Positions 27,393 through 38,828 of a DNA stretch of 64,000 nt are shown piece after piece (positions within the stretch are counted from its first letter, which is position 1; every line of letters begins with the position of its first letter). The position numbers were made by a program, and so were the translations under genes. Where the stretch lies: NCBI RefSeq assembly GCF_904846715.1, contig NZ_CAJHBU010000018.1, positions 1-64,000 on the forward strand, read 5' to 3'. Below the pieces are notes generated by a model. The model was given only the letters and a program-made list of their open reading frames with translations, was not told the DNA's origin and searched no databases. This DNA is from Psychrobacter vallis. Lineage in GTDB: Bacteria; Pseudomonadota; Gammaproteobacteria; Pseudomonadales; Moraxellaceae.

Positions 27393-28283
27393 ATGGAATA
27401 CAACAAGCAATTACAACGCATAAAAAACAGTTCAGGTTTCATTGCCGCATTGGATCAAAGTGGTGGTAGTACGCCAAAAGCATTAGAGAACTATGGCATT
27501 TATGCAGATGACTATGACAGTGATGAAGCCATGTTTGATTTGGTGCATGAGATGCGTGCGCGTATCATGACTTGTGAGGCTTTTGATAGTGAGCGGGTGC
27601 TGGGAGCGATTTTATTTGAAGACACAATGGAACGTGAGGTCAATGGAAAATCTACAGCCAACTATCTTTGGGAAGACAAAAATATTGTCCCATTTTTGAA
27701 AGTAGATAAGGGTTTGGCGGAGCAAATGAGCGGTGTGCAAGTCATGCGTCCCATTCCAGATTTAGATGTGTTATTAGATAAGGCAAAAAACTATCCCGTA
27801 TTTGGCACCAAAATGCGCTCCGTTATTTATGAGCCAAACGTCGATGGTATCGAGTTGGTTGTACAGCAGCAGTTTGATGTAGCAAAACAAATACTCTCAA
27901 AAGGTTTGATGCCTATCGTCGAGCCAGAAGTGGATATCAATAGTGCTCAAAAGCATGAGTGTGAGCTGATACTCAAAACCAGTATTTTGCATAATTTGGA
28001 TCGTTTAACTGACGATCAGCAAGTGATGCTAAAACTGACCTTGCCAGAAGAGGCAGGCTTTTATCAAGAACTGATTGATCATCCAAAAGTGCTAAAAGTA
28101 GTCGCATTATCCGGCGGTTATAGTCGTAACGAAGCGTGCGCTAAACTCAAACAAAACCCAGGTATGATTGCAAGCTTCTCACGCGCCTTTACCGAAGGCT
28201 TGAGTCGTCAGCAGAGCGATAAAGAATTTGCTGATATGATTGATACGTCAATCCAAGAGATTTATGAGGCGTCGAAGGTTTGA
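27393..28283 (+). CDS. fructose-bisphosphate aldolase, class I
   Basis: 296 residues of the class I (Schiff-base) aldolase family found in Staphylococcus and many gamma-proteobacteria. Signatures: FIAALDQSGGSTPKALENYG near residues 15-34, AILFEDTMEREVNG, LMPIVEPEVDI, VMLKLTLPEE with the likely Schiff-base lysine, and VVALSGGYSRNEAC. It catalyses reversible cleavage of fructose 1,6-bisphosphate in glycolysis/gluconeogenesis. AGGAAG precedes the ATG. Stands alone after repeat copy 3. Confidence 0.95.
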   Translation: MEYNKQLQRIKNSSGFIAALDQSGGSTPKALENYGIYADDYDSDEAMFDLVHEMRARIMTCEAFDSERVLGAILFEDTMEREVNGKSTANYLWEDKNIVPFLKVDKGLAEQMSGVQVMRPIPDLDVLLDKAKNYPVFGTKMRSVIYEPNVDGIELVVQQQFDVAKQILSKGLMPIVEPEVDINSAQKHECELILKTSILHNLDRLTDDQQVMLKLTLPEEAGFYQELIDHPKVLKVVALSGGYSRNEACAKLKQNPGMIASFSRAFTEGLSRQQSDKEFADMIDTSIQEIYEASKV

Positions 28284-28390
28284 GGTTTAGAGTATTATAG
28301 GGTTAGTTTATGATCTCAGCGGGCTTGTTGCTTACTGAGATTTTTTAATGATATACATGAAATTTTTGCTGTTACTTGTCAAGGTGCACT

Positions 28391-28927
28391 ATGCTCTCTA
28401 TTAACTCTAAGCTCATTAAAGTAGCCTTAGTAACATCTCTATATATTCCTTGCACACTTAATGCTAGTGTCCATGAGCCAATATCCAATCCATTTACTAG
28501 AGAGCTTGCAAGTATTAACTTAGCGACAATTAATTATGAATTACTACAAGCTAACTTTATGTATTTTACCATTAATGCTTTTGTTAATAGCTGTGAAAAA
28601 AATGCTCCAGATTTGAGTCATGAAATAGCTGCCACTGGAGAAGAAATTTTCGAAAATAACCCTAAATTAACTGAAAGTTTAGAGATAACGAAAGAACTTT
28701 GGAGGGAGGTTAGCTTAAGTGATGATGCAGGTCACTTGAACGCTCAACAAATAGATACTTTGAATATGATTAGTGGAGCAAATATGATATTACGCGGTGA
28801 CAATAGTCAAATACCTGCAAAAGAATGCTTAGGATTTTTGAAGAATATTCAAAATGTACCCAATCGGGAACAATTCTGGGATAACTACCTACGTCAAGCA
28901 ATCCCTGTAATTATAGAGTCTTCGTAA
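28391..28927 (+). CDS. exported protein of unknown function
   Basis: 178 residues from ATG 28391, with AAGG six bases upstream (a TTG at 28376 would add five). The first 25 residues look like a cleavable signal peptide (KLIKVALVTSLYIPCTLNA before S). The mature part is mostly helical, Asn/Glu/Leu rich, with three Cys, including SCEKN and KECLGF, which may pair. No family recognised. Codon use is more AT-rich than in neighbouring genes, which suggests recent acquisition or low expression. A bidirectional terminator follows. Confidence 0.7.
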   Translation: MLSINSKLIKVALVTSLYIPCTLNASVHEPISNPFTRELASINLATINYELLQANFMYFTINAFVNSCEKNAPDLSHEIAATGEEIFENNPKLTESLEITKELWREVSLSDDAGHLNAQQIDTLNMISGANMILRGDNSQIPAKECLGFLKNIQNVPNREQFWDNYLRQAIPVIIESS

Positions 28928-28948
28928 TTCTAATAGAAAATCAACTTA

Positions 28949-28987
28949 AAAAAGCCTAGCAACTATTAATAGCACTAGGCTTTTTTA
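28949..28987. terminator. bidirectional terminator between exported protein gene and thiC
   Basis: Stem aaaaagcctag (28949-28959) with ctaggcttttt (28975-28985), T-run on both strands. It can end both the plus-strand gene and thiC on the minus strand. Confidence 0.88.
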
Positions 28988-29007
28988 TGAGAATAATCAG
29001 GCAGTTT

Positions 29008-31199
<2,192 letters not shown>

Positions 31200-31309
31200 G
31201 ACTTCCCTGCGTCGGTACTAACCGCATCAGGTTCGGCGGGTGATCTCTCAGCGAATGTATCAAAGCGACTACTTTAAAAAAGTAAGTCAATAATACACCG
31301 CACCCCGAG
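31200..31309 (-). ncRNA. TPP riboswitch (THI element)
   Basis: Read on the minus strand: CGGGGTGC at the 5' side, CTGAGAGATCACCCGC, GAACCTGATGCGGTTAGTACC and GCAGGGAAG (split pieces of the conserved THI box). These are the diagnostic elements of the TPP aptamer. It lies upstream of thiC in the right orientation, so thiamine pyrophosphate would repress thiC. Confidence 0.95.
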
Positions 31310-31470
31310 TCTGTCAGTGTTGTAAATCTTCTTTATACTAGCAAAATTCTACACTGACGGCTAACGATATTTCGGCATGAGTAGCACGTTTTAAAGATGA
31401 TGGTTGTATGCACTCCGCTTTTTTTCAAAATAATTCGTTAGCAGTCGTTGAAAACGAAAGATTAAGAGTG

Positions 31471-31500
31471 CTGTCATTAAACTGTCATAAAAACTTGTCA
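31471..31500 (+). promoter_or_regulatory. Pho box (PhoB binding site) upstream of pstS
   Basis: Direct repeats ctgtcattaaa, ctgtcataaaa and acttgtca, matching CTGTCAT-like PhoB half sites spaced by 11 bases. It lies about 60-90 bases before the pstS start, where PhoB activates the promoter under phosphate starvation. Confidence 0.85.
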
Positions 31501-31561
31501 ATATAGCTCGCATGTCACAAACAATGTTTTTTGTATCGTTGTTAAACTTCAGGAGTCTTAC

Positions 31562-32737
31562 ATGCGTTATTCGTTATTAGCAGTGGCCGTCAGCTGTACC
31601 TTAGTACTTACGGCGTGTAATAAATCGACCGACACGGCAGAGCCAGCTGCGGATAGCAGTAGCGCTGTCACAACTACTGAAACAGCCGGTAATGCTACTA
31701 CCAGTACCACCCCTGCTGCTGGCACAGGTTTTACCTCTGCTGAAAATATCGCCATGAACATCACTGGTGCCGGCTCTTCATTTGCACAGCCTATCTATGC
31801 TAAGTGGTCTGCTGATTACAATGCTGACACTGGTGGTCAAGTCAACTACCAATCAATCGGTTCTTCTGGTGGTATCAAACAGATTCAGTCAAAAACTGTA
31901 GACTTTGGTGCGTCTGATGCGCCTTTGACACCTGAAGAGCTTGAAGAATCTGGTCTTATTCAGTTTCCGACTATCATCGGCGGCGTCGTACCTATTGTCA
32001 ACATTGACGGTATCGAGCCAGGTGCGTTGAAATTGGATGGTGAAACCTTAGCCAACATTTATTTAGGTAAAATCAACAACTGGAACGATCCTGCTATCAA
32101 AGCAATGAATCCAGACTTGACTCTACCTGATGCCCAAATCACCACCGTATTCCGCTCAGACGGTTCAGGTACTACTTTTAACTTCACAGATTATCTAGCT
32201 AAAGTGTCAACTGACTGGAAAGATACAGTTGGTGTTGATAAAACCGTTAAATGGCCAACGTCTGCCACTGGTGCAGGTGGTAAAGGTAATGAAGGCGTTT
32301 CAAGCTACGTTAACCGTATGAAAAACTCTATCGGCTATGTTGAATACGCTTACGCTAAACAGAACGAAATGTCGCATACCGCACTTAAGAACGCGGCTGG
32401 TAACTTCGTACAGCCTTCTGCAGAGACATTTGCCGCGGCAGGTGACATCGACTGGTCACAGCAAGAAGGTTTTTACAAAGTTATTACTGACTCTGAGACT
32501 GAGCAAGCATGGCCAATCGCTGCTACTACCTTCGTTTTAATACATAAGCAGCCAGAGAATCCTCAGCAAGTGGCTGGCGTATTGAACTTCTTTGACTGGG
32601 CTTATAGCCAAGGTGATGAAGATGCGATGGCACTAGACTACGTCCCTTTCTCTGATAAAGCAGTGGCATTATTCAAAGAAAAATGGAAGGAAGTAAAAGG
32701 TAGCGATGGACAACCTGTTTATAAGCCTGCGCAGTAA
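31562..32737 (+). CDS. pstS: phosphate ABC transporter substrate-binding lipoprotein PstS
   Basis: 391 residues. A lipobox (VLTAC, Cys19) makes this a lipoprotein; residues 20-60 are Thr/Ser/Ala-rich linker. The phosphate-binding part is typical: ITGAGSSFAQPIYAKWSADY, SIGSSGGIKQI, DFGASDAPLTPEEL, VFRSDGSGTTFNFTDYL and GVSSYVNRMKNSIGYVEYAY (20 residues). AGGAG lies seven bases before the ATG. It is first in the pst operon and is followed by a strong stem-loop that would lower transcription into pstC, fitting the higher need for the binding protein. Confidence 0.96.
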   Translation: MRYSLLAVAVSCTLVLTACNKSTDTAEPAADSSSAVTTTETAGNATTSTTPAAGTGFTSAENIAMNITGAGSSFAQPIYAKWSADYNADTGGQVNYQSIGSSGGIKQIQSKTVDFGASDAPLTPEELEESGLIQFPTIIGGVVPIVNIDGIEPGALKLDGETLANIYLGKINNWNDPAIKAMNPDLTLPDAQITTVFRSDGSGTTFNFTDYLAKVSTDWKDTVGVDKTVKWPTSATGAGGKGNEGVSSYVNRMKNSIGYVEYAYAKQNEMSHTALKNAAGNFVQPSAETFAAAGDIDWSQQEGFYKVITDSETEQAWPIAATTFVLIHKQPENPQQVAGVLNFFDWAYSQGDEDAMALDYVPFSDKAVALFKEKWKEVKGSDGQPVYKPAQ

Positions 32738-32777
32738 TTGGTTTATTTCAGCCACTGATTAGTCGTTTTCCAATTAC

Positions 32778-32820
32778 CCTCTCAAATCACTATTCTCCGG
32801 TAGTGGTTTGAGAGGTTTTA
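32778..32820 (+). terminator. attenuating stem-loop between pstS and pstC
   Basis: Fifteen-pair stem cctctcaaatcacta (32778-32792) with tagtggtttgagagg (32801-32815), then tttta. Located straight after pstS, so likely a partial terminator within the pst operon. Confidence 0.7.
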
Positions 32821-32858
32821 TCACAACAAATTTAAAGGTCATTTTAAGTTTGTTGTGA
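32821..32858 (+). other. second long hairpin in the pstS-pstC gap
   Basis: tcacaacaaatttaaa (32821-32836) pairs with tttaagtttgttgtga (32843-32858) over sixteen positions with one wobble and a six-base loop. It begins right after the preceding stem-loop and has no T-run. It may protect or process the mRNA. Confidence 0.6.
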
Positions 32859-32917
32859 TGAAACCGCATTCACGCTTCTAATATTTTGACTTGATTCTAT
32901 TCAACGCTGAGACACTT

Positions 32918-33871
32918 ATGAATGATTTAAGGTCCCAACTGGCTAAACAAAAACGTTACGACATGCTGTTTGTTAATGCAACCAAGGCTTTTGCCATCCT
33001 TGTGCTTCTGTCCTTGGGCGGTATTTTGGTTTCTTTAACCATCGGGGCTTGGCCAAGCATCCAAGAATTTGGTTGGAGCTTTTATACCAGTAATAACTGG
33101 GATACAGTAGGCAATGAATACGGTGCGCTAGCGCCTATCTACGGCACGCTAGTGACATCGTTTATTGCCATTATGATTGCCGTACCAATCAGTTTTGGTA
33201 TCGCGATATTTTTGACTGAGATGTGTCCAAAGTTTTTAAAGAAGCCACTTGGCATCGCCATCGAATTGTTGGCGGGCATTCCCTCTATCATTTATGGTAT
33301 GTGGGGATTGTTTGTGTTTGCGCCTTTTTTTGGTGATCACATTCAGCCATGGTTTATTGAGCATGTGGGCCCTTTACCTATTATCGGTAAACTGTTTACG
33401 GGTGCGCCAATGGGGCTGGGTATGTTTACAGCCTCGCTGGTACTTGCCATCATGATTATCCCTTTCATCGCTGCTACCATGCGAGATGTTTTTTCCGTTG
33501 TGCCAGATTTGCTGAAAGAATCGGCTTACGGTATGGGCGCTACGACATGGGAAGTCATGTTTAAGATCATCTTGCCTTATACCAAAGCGGGTGTCGTCGG
33601 TGGTGTCATCTTGGGGTTAGGTCGCGCACTGGGTGAGACGATGGCGGTTACTTTCTTAATCGGTAACGCCTTTAATATTAGTCCAAGTCTATTTACGTCT
33701 GGCGTTACGATTACCTCGGCCTTAGCCAATGAATTTGCAGAAGCTTCTAATGAGCTACATCTGTCTTCTTTATTACATTTAGGCTTAATCCTATTTGTCA
33801 TTACTTTCATTGTGTTATCTCTGGCTAAGCTGATGCTGATGCGTATGGATCAAAAAGCAGGCAATCGATAG
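32918..33871 (+). CDS. pstC: phosphate ABC transporter permease PstC
   Basis: 317 residues from ATG 32918 ([13 protein letters not shown]); a TTG at 32891 would add nine. Six membrane segments. PstC-type pieces: [48 protein letters not shown]-like [19 protein letters not shown], the EAA loop [20 protein letters not shown] and [18 protein letters not shown]. It forms the phosphate channel with PstA. The ribosome binding site is weak (ctgaga). Confidence 0.95.
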   Translation: MNDLRSQLAKQKRYDMLFVNATKAFAILVLLSLGGILVSLTIGAWPSIQEFGWSFYTSNNWDTVGNEYGALAPIYGTLVTSFIAIMIAVPISFGIAIFLTEMCPKFLKKPLGIAIELLAGIPSIIYGMWGLFVFAPFFGDHIQPWFIEHVGPLPIIGKLFTGAPMGLGMFTASLVLAIMIIPFIAATMRDVFSVVPDLLKESAYGMGATTWEVMFKIILPYTKAGVVGGVILGLGRALGETMAVTFLIGNAFNISPSLFTSGVTITSALANEFAEASNELHLSSLLHLGLILFVITFIVLSLAKLMLMRMDQKAGNR

Positions 33872-33937
33872 CTGTTCGGTTACCTCGGTAAATTTTGATG
33901 GTTATGGGTACTGATAAAAATACGGGAAACAAGTTTT

Positions 33938-34852
33938 ATGCCTTCTAACAATGCTACCAACGCAATCAATGCGCCGTTACCAGCGAAGACGAACTTTGAA
34001 GGTCGTTATAACCAAAGCCTATATAACAAGCGCCGCTGGGCCAATAAGCTTGGCCTAGGGTTTGCGATGTCAGCGATGGTTTTTGGTTTGTTTTGGTTGT
34101 TTTGGATTTTGTTTACACTGTTTATCGAAGGCTTCCAAGGCATCGTGCAACTGCCTGTATTTACGGCCGATACACCACCGCCTATGAGCGTAGGTGGTTT
34201 GCGAAATGCGATTGTCGGTTCGGTGATGTTGGCATTTTCAGGATTATTTATCGGAGCGCCCATCGGTCTGATGACGGGTATTTACTTGTCTGAGTTCTCT
34301 CAGGGTAGTATGCTTGGTAAAGTAACACGTTTTTTGAATGACATTTTGCTGTCTGCACCATCGATTGTTATTGGTCTATTTATTTATGCGCTGATGGTAA
34401 AAGGTGAAAGCTTCTCTGGTTGGGCGGGCGCGTTGGCTTTGGCATTAATTGTTATTCCTGTGGTTGTGCGTACGACAGAAAATATGCTCAATCTGGTTCC
34501 CAATAGTATTCGCGAAGCCGCCTACGCATTAGGTACGCCTAAGTGGAAAATGGTGACGCAAGTAACTATTAAGGCGGCAAAAGCGGGGCTTACGACAGGG
34601 GTGTTATTGGCATTTGCTAGAATCACAGGTGAGACGGCACCGTTGCTATTTACGGCGCTGAACAATCAGTACTTCAGTACCGATATGAGTCAACCAATTG
34701 CTAACTTACCCAATACCATCTATCAGTTTGCGATGAGCCCTTATGATAACTGGCATGCCCTGGCATGGGCCGCGGCACTTCTTATCACTAGCTCTGTTCT
34801 GGTATTGAATATTTTGGCCAGATTCATTGGCGGTAGAGGTCAGCCCAAATAA
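33938..34852 (+). CDS. pstA: phosphate ABC transporter permease PstA
   Basis: 304 residues with six membrane segments after a hydrophilic N-terminus of about 35 residues. PstA signatures: GGLRNAIVGSVMLAFSGLFI, GAPIGLMTGIYLSEFSQ, LLSAPSIVIGLFIYAL, the EAA loop REAAYALGTPKWKMVTQVTI and GVLLAFARITGETAPLLFTA. Partner of PstC. GGGAAA lies upstream of the ATG. 66 bases after pstC, same operon. Confidence 0.95.
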   Translation: MPSNNATNAINAPLPAKTNFEGRYNQSLYNKRRWANKLGLGFAMSAMVFGLFWLFWILFTLFIEGFQGIVQLPVFTADTPPPMSVGGLRNAIVGSVMLAFSGLFIGAPIGLMTGIYLSEFSQGSMLGKVTRFLNDILLSAPSIVIGLFIYALMVKGESFSGWAGALALALIVIPVVVRTTENMLNLVPNSIREAAYALGTPKWKMVTQVTIKAAKAGLTTGVLLAFARITGETAPLLFTALNNQYFSTDMSQPIANLPNTIYQFAMSPYDNWHALAWAAALLITSSVLVLNILARFIGGRGQPK

Positions 34853-34936
34853 GGGCTGACGTCAAAGCACATCACATCACATCAAGCGTTTACTTAAACG
34901 CACATGAATTTTAATTAAGCTAGGTTGGATAACACT

Positions 34937-35857
34937 ATGAATGACGTTATAAGCAAAGTCCGCAAGAAAAAGACTGTTGATAACTTCAAAGAGACCACAG
35001 ATAGTCTATTGAATAGACCTATGTCTACTAGCACGCAGATGGGACAACCAGATACTGCTACTCTGACCAAGCAAACGCGCGATGATATTCCTAAAAACAT
35101 GCCAGCGGCAAAAATGGAAATTCGCGACCTAAGTTTTTATTATGGTGATTTTCAGGCGTTGAAGAATATCAATATTGATATCCCTGATAAAAAAGTCACC
35201 GCTTTTATCGGTCCTTCAGGGTGCGGAAAATCTACACTACTGCGTACGTTTAATCGTATGTACGATCTGTATCCCGGTATGCGTGCAGAAGGCAATATCA
35301 ACCTCGATGGCAAAAACATCTTGGGCAAAGACATCGATGTCAATTTGCTCCGCGCCCAAGTCGGTATGGTATTCCAAAAACCCACGCCGTTTCCGATGTC
35401 GATTTATGACAATGTCGCTTTTGGTGTACGTTTGTATGAAAAAATGTCCAAAGCAGAGCTTGATAACCGTGTGGAATGGGCGCTAAAAAAAGCGGCGTTG
35501 TGGCCAGAAGTGAAAGACAAGTTAAAAGCATCTGGATTGTCGTTGTCAGGTGGACAGCAGCAGCGTCTTTGTATCGCGCGTAGTGTCGCAACCAAGCCTG
35601 AAGTACTGCTACTTGATGAGCCAACCTCAGCACTTGATCCTATCTCAACGGGCGCTATCGAAGATTTGATTGAAGATTTAAAAAACGACTATACCATTGC
35701 GATTGTCACGCATAACATGCAGCAAGCAGCACGAGTATCAGACTATACCGTTTATATGTATTTGGGCGATATGATTGAGATGGGCGAGACGGATCAGATA
35801 TTTACCAAGCCTTTGCAAACCGCGACGGAAGACTATATTACGGGTCGTTATGGTTAA
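34937..35857 (+). CDS. pstB: phosphate ABC transporter ATPase PstB
   Basis: 306 residues from ATG 34937 (AGGttGGAT upstream); a TTG at 34925 adds four residues. ABC motifs: Walker [37 protein letters not shown], signature [16 protein letters not shown], Walker [14 protein letters not shown], and [14 protein letters not shown]. About 60 extra residues precede the ABC domain compared with E. coli PstB (about 257). Energises phosphate import and takes part with PhoU in PhoR signalling. Confidence 0.96.
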   Translation: MNDVISKVRKKKTVDNFKETTDSLLNRPMSTSTQMGQPDTATLTKQTRDDIPKNMPAAKMEIRDLSFYYGDFQALKNINIDIPDKKVTAFIGPSGCGKSTLLRTFNRMYDLYPGMRAEGNINLDGKNILGKDIDVNLLRAQVGMVFQKPTPFPMSIYDNVAFGVRLYEKMSKAELDNRVEWALKKAALWPEVKDKLKASGLSLSGGQQQRLCIARSVATKPEVLLLDEPTSALDPISTGAIEDLIEDLKNDYTIAIVTHNMQQAARVSDYTVYMYLGDMIEMGETDQIFTKPLQTATEDYITGRYG

Positions 35858-35975
35858 CGCAACATTTGAGCAGGCACGGAATGCTCGATACGTTTCATAA
35901 TATATCATGAGCTGATTCGTTCGGCTCACACAGCACACCGCGCTACCAAAATATGGATTTTAGGGAATTACTCTT

Positions 35976-36758
35976 ATGCCAAGCGATAAGCATATCTCCA
36001 AAAGTTTCGATCAAGATCTTGACGAAGCCATCCGCCTATTTTTACACATGGGTGATAGTGCCGCCAATCAAGTTGCCAAAGCCATCCATGCGCTTATTGA
36101 TAAAAATGAAGAACTGGCGCAAGAGGTCATTGATCTGGACTTCGAAATCAATCGAATGGAAGTAGAGCTGGACGAGCATATTTTATTGTTGGTTGCCAAA
36201 CGCCAGCCAACGGCCAATGATTTACGTCTGGTCATGTCCATTAGTAAAGGCGTGGTTGATTTAGAGCGTATCGGAGATGAAGCCGTCAAAATTGCTCAGA
36301 TGGCCAATAAAATTGCGGCACAAGGCAAGTTGTCTTATGGCTATGCAGAAGTTCAGCATCTAAGCAATCAGGTGCGTCTGATGTTACATAATGCGCTAGA
36401 AGCTTTTAGTCAATCGAACGCTGAGCAAGCGTTTGAAGTCATACGCAATGATAGCGTGGTTAATGATGAATACCAATCGGCCATTCGTGCTTTGATGACC
36501 TATATTATGGAAGATTCACGGCACGTGTCAAAAGTGATTAATATCATGTGGGTATTGCGAGCACTTGAGCGTATTGGCGATCATGCCCAAAACGTGGCCG
36601 AGCTAGTGATTAACTATATCAGTGGTCAAGACGTTCGCCATTCAGACTATACGTTGGTTGAAAAAGCAGTACAAAAAGCCAATGACCGTATGGCAGCTCG
36701 TCAGGTTAGCACTATGTCAGTCACTGATTTTGAATCATCCGACAGCGGTGAAGGTTGA
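35976..36758 (+). CDS. phoU: phosphate signalling protein PhoU
   Basis: 260 residues, all helical, with two PhoU repeats. The metal-binding signatures E-x3-D-x2-E show as VDLERIGDEAVKIAQMA in the first repeat and LRALERIGDHAQNVAELV in the second. PhoU restrains PhoR and the Pst importer when phosphate is plentiful. It ends the pst operon, 118 bases after pstB, and is followed by a strong terminator. No phoB or phoR is in the window. Confidence 0.96.
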   Translation: MPSDKHISKSFDQDLDEAIRLFLHMGDSAANQVAKAIHALIDKNEELAQEVIDLDFEINRMEVELDEHILLLVAKRQPTANDLRLVMSISKGVVDLERIGDEAVKIAQMANKIAAQGKLSYGYAEVQHLSNQVRLMLHNALEAFSQSNAEQAFEVIRNDSVVNDEYQSAIRALMTYIMEDSRHVSKVINIMWVLRALERIGDHAQNVAELVINYISGQDVRHSDYTLVEKAVQKANDRMAARQVSTMSVTDFESSDSGEG

Positions 36759-36783
36759 TAAAAACCAAAAACCGATTATCAAT

Positions 36784-36816
36784 AAAAACGCGCTATATTG
36801 ACATAGCGCGTTTTTA
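36784..36816. terminator. terminator after phoU (probably bidirectional)
   Basis: Stem acgcgctat (36788-36796) with atagcgcgt (36803-36811), flanked by A-run and T-run. It can end both phoU and the minus-strand yggX. Confidence 0.9.
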
Positions 36817-36844
36817 TTAAGTGTTAGACAAAGAAAAATGACGA

Positions 36845-37135
36845 CTAGGCTTCGGGCGTCCAGCCTTGTGCACGCTCATAGTCTTCGTTATCCAAAAACT
36901 TATCACGCTGCTCGGTTAAGAACTTTTTGGCGGCAGGATCCATCATGCTCAAGTGGTTTTCATTAATGAGCATGGTTTGTTGTTCAATCCACTCTTTCCA
37001 CGCTTTATCAGAGACCGTTTCTTGCAGCTCTTGACCTTTTTTGTTCGGGAAAGGCGGATGCGGCATTTTTGGCAATTCTTGCTGATATTTACGGCAAAAC
37101 ACCGTATTGGCTTGCGGGTTAAATGTCTCAGTCAT
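36845..37135 (-). CDS. yggX: Fe(2+)-trafficking / oxidative damage protection protein YggX
   Basis: 96 residues. Family pattern is clear: [20 protein letters not shown] with the single conserved Cys, [20 protein letters not shown] (20 residues), [20 protein letters not shown], and [16 protein letters not shown] at the end. Cytosolic protein that protects Fe-S clusters from oxidative damage. Single gene on the minus strand, ending near the phoU terminator. In other genera yggX often follows mutY, which is not here. Confidence 0.96.
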   Translation of the reverse strand: MTETFNPQANTVFCRKYQQELPKMPHPPFPNKKGQELQETVSDKAWKEWIEQQTMLINENHLSMMDPAAKKFLTEQRDKFLDNEDYERAQGWTPEA

Positions 37136-37255
37136 AAAGCGTTCCTCATTTATTATATTAAGGTGTCAAATCGAATGGTTGTATTCACCTATGATAACGG
37201 TCTTGGCAGATTTAGCAAAGGGTATCTGGTATAACCTGTGATAGCGTGACTGCCA

Positions 37256-37292
37256 ATAAAAAAACATCCGCTACTGAAACGGATGTTTTTTA
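37256..37292 (-). terminator. Rho-independent terminator of argH
   Basis: Stem aaaacatccg (37261-37270) with cggatgtttt (37280-37289), T-run on the minus strand. It ends argH ahead of yggX. Confidence 0.85.
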
Positions 37293-37325
37293 TACAAAGA
37301 TAGAGCAGACTGCATGATCAATATT

Positions 37326-38828
37326 TTAAGCAAACGCTTTTAAGCGCGTGCGACCATTAGCCACCGCTTGCTTGACTTGGTTGGGGGCAGTGCCGCCTAA
37401 ATGGTCACGTGCTGCCAATGAGCCTTCGAGGGTTAGATAATCAAAGACATCATCACCAATGGCATCGCTGAACTGTTTTAGCTGTGCCAAAGACAAATCG
37501 CTTAAATCAACGCCCTCGGCGATACCTAGCGCGACAGCGTTGCCTACCACTTCATGTGCATCACGGAAAGCAACGCCTTGGCGCACCAGATAATCTGCTA
37601 AGTCGGTCGCAGTGGCATAGCCTTTCATCGTGGCGGCACGCATGTTTTCTTTATTAGGCGTGATATTCGGTAGCATATCAGCGAAGGCAAGTAGCGAGCC
37701 TGTCAAGGTATCGACGCAATCAAATAGTGGCTCTTTGTCTTCTTGGTTGTCTTTGTTATACGCCAGTGGCTGGCTTTTCATCAGGCTGAGCAAGGTCATG
37801 AGTTGACCAAATACACGTGCCGCTTTACCGCGTACCAGTTCAGGCACATCAGGGTTTTTCTTTTGCGGCATTATCGATGAGCCAGTACAGAAGCGATCGG
37901 GTATCTGCACAAAGTTAAACTGTGCTGACATCCAAAGAATAATCTCTTCGCTCATGCGTGACATGTGCATCATAAGAATAGAGGCGGCTGAGGTAAACTC
38001 AATGGCAAAGTCACGGTCTGAGACCGCGTCGAGTGAGTTTTGGCAAATACCTTCAAAACCCAGTAGCTCAGCGGTGATGGTGCGATCGATTGGGAACGTC
38101 GTGCCAGCCAGTGCTGCGCTACCAAGCGGCATCTGATTGATACGGCGACGTGCGTCAACCAGACGTTCGGTATCACGATACAGCATCTCAAACCACGCCA
38201 TCACATGATGACCAAAACTGACAGGTTGCGCGGTTTGCAAATGGGTAAATCCTGGCATGATAGTATCAGTATGTTGGTCAGCCAGATCAAGTAAGCCGCT
38301 TTGTAAACGTACCAATAGTGCGATGATATTATCTGTCTCTTCACGTAGCCATAGACGAATATCAGTCGCTACCTGATCGTTACGACTACGACCGGTATGA
38401 AGCTTTTTACCAACCGCACCTATGATATCAGTCAGGCGGGATTCGACGTTCATATGCACGTCTTCAAGCGCGATTGACCAATTGAATTCGCCTGCTTCAA
38501 TTTCGAGCAACACTTGCTGAAGACCATCGACGATAGTGGCAACTTCATCAGCAGTTAAAATGTCACACTTTTCAAGCATGGTCGCATGAGCAATCGAGCC
38601 TTGAATGTCATGACGGGCAAAACGTTGATCGAAACCAACTGATGCAGTAAAAGCAGCAACGAAACTATCGGTTGCTTCACTAAATCGTCCACCCCACATC
38701 TGCTGACCCTGACTACTTGTCGGGCTGTTTTGTGAAGCATGGTTTATCAAAGCATCTGTGCTAGAATCAGAGGCAGATGAATTCATATTTGATTCGGGAT
38801 TACTAGGGTTTGAAAAATTGGCATTCAT
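37326..38828 (-). CDS. argH: argininosuccinate lyase
   Basis: Last enzyme of arginine synthesis: argininosuccinate to arginine and fumarate. Start taken at ATG 38826-38828 ([10 protein letters not shown]), giving about 500 residues; a second ATG at 38786 would remove 14 more. The Asn/Ser-rich first 45 residues are not part of the family and precede the conserved [14 protein letters not shown]. Signatures: [39 protein letters not shown] and the [20 protein letters not shown] lyase loop (20 residues). The gene diverges from algZ with overlapping or abutting 5' ends, as argH/algZ do in Pseudomonas. Confidence 0.96.
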   Translation of the reverse strand: MNANFSNPSNPESNMNSSASDSSTDALINHASQNSPTSSQGQQMWGGRFSEATDSFVAAFTASVGFDQRFARHDIQGSIAHATMLEKCDILTADEVATIVDGLQQVLLEIEAGEFNWSIALEDVHMNVESRLTDIIGAVGKKLHTGRSRNDQVATDIRLWLREETDNIIALLVRLQSGLLDLADQHTDTIMPGFTHLQTAQPVSFGHHVMAWFEMLYRDTERLVDARRRINQMPLGSAALAGTTFPIDRTITAELLGFEGICQNSLDAVSDRDFAIEFTSAASILMMHMSRMSEEIILWMSAQFNFVQIPDRFCTGSSIMPQKKNPDVPELVRGKAARVFGQLMTLLSLMKSQPLAYNKDNQEDKEPLFDCVDTLTGSLLAFADMLPNITPNKENMRAATMKGYATATDLADYLVRQGVAFRDAHEVVGNAVALGIAEGVDLSDLSLAQLKQFSDAIGDDVFDYLTLEGSLAARDHLGGTAPNQVKQAVANGRTRLKAFA

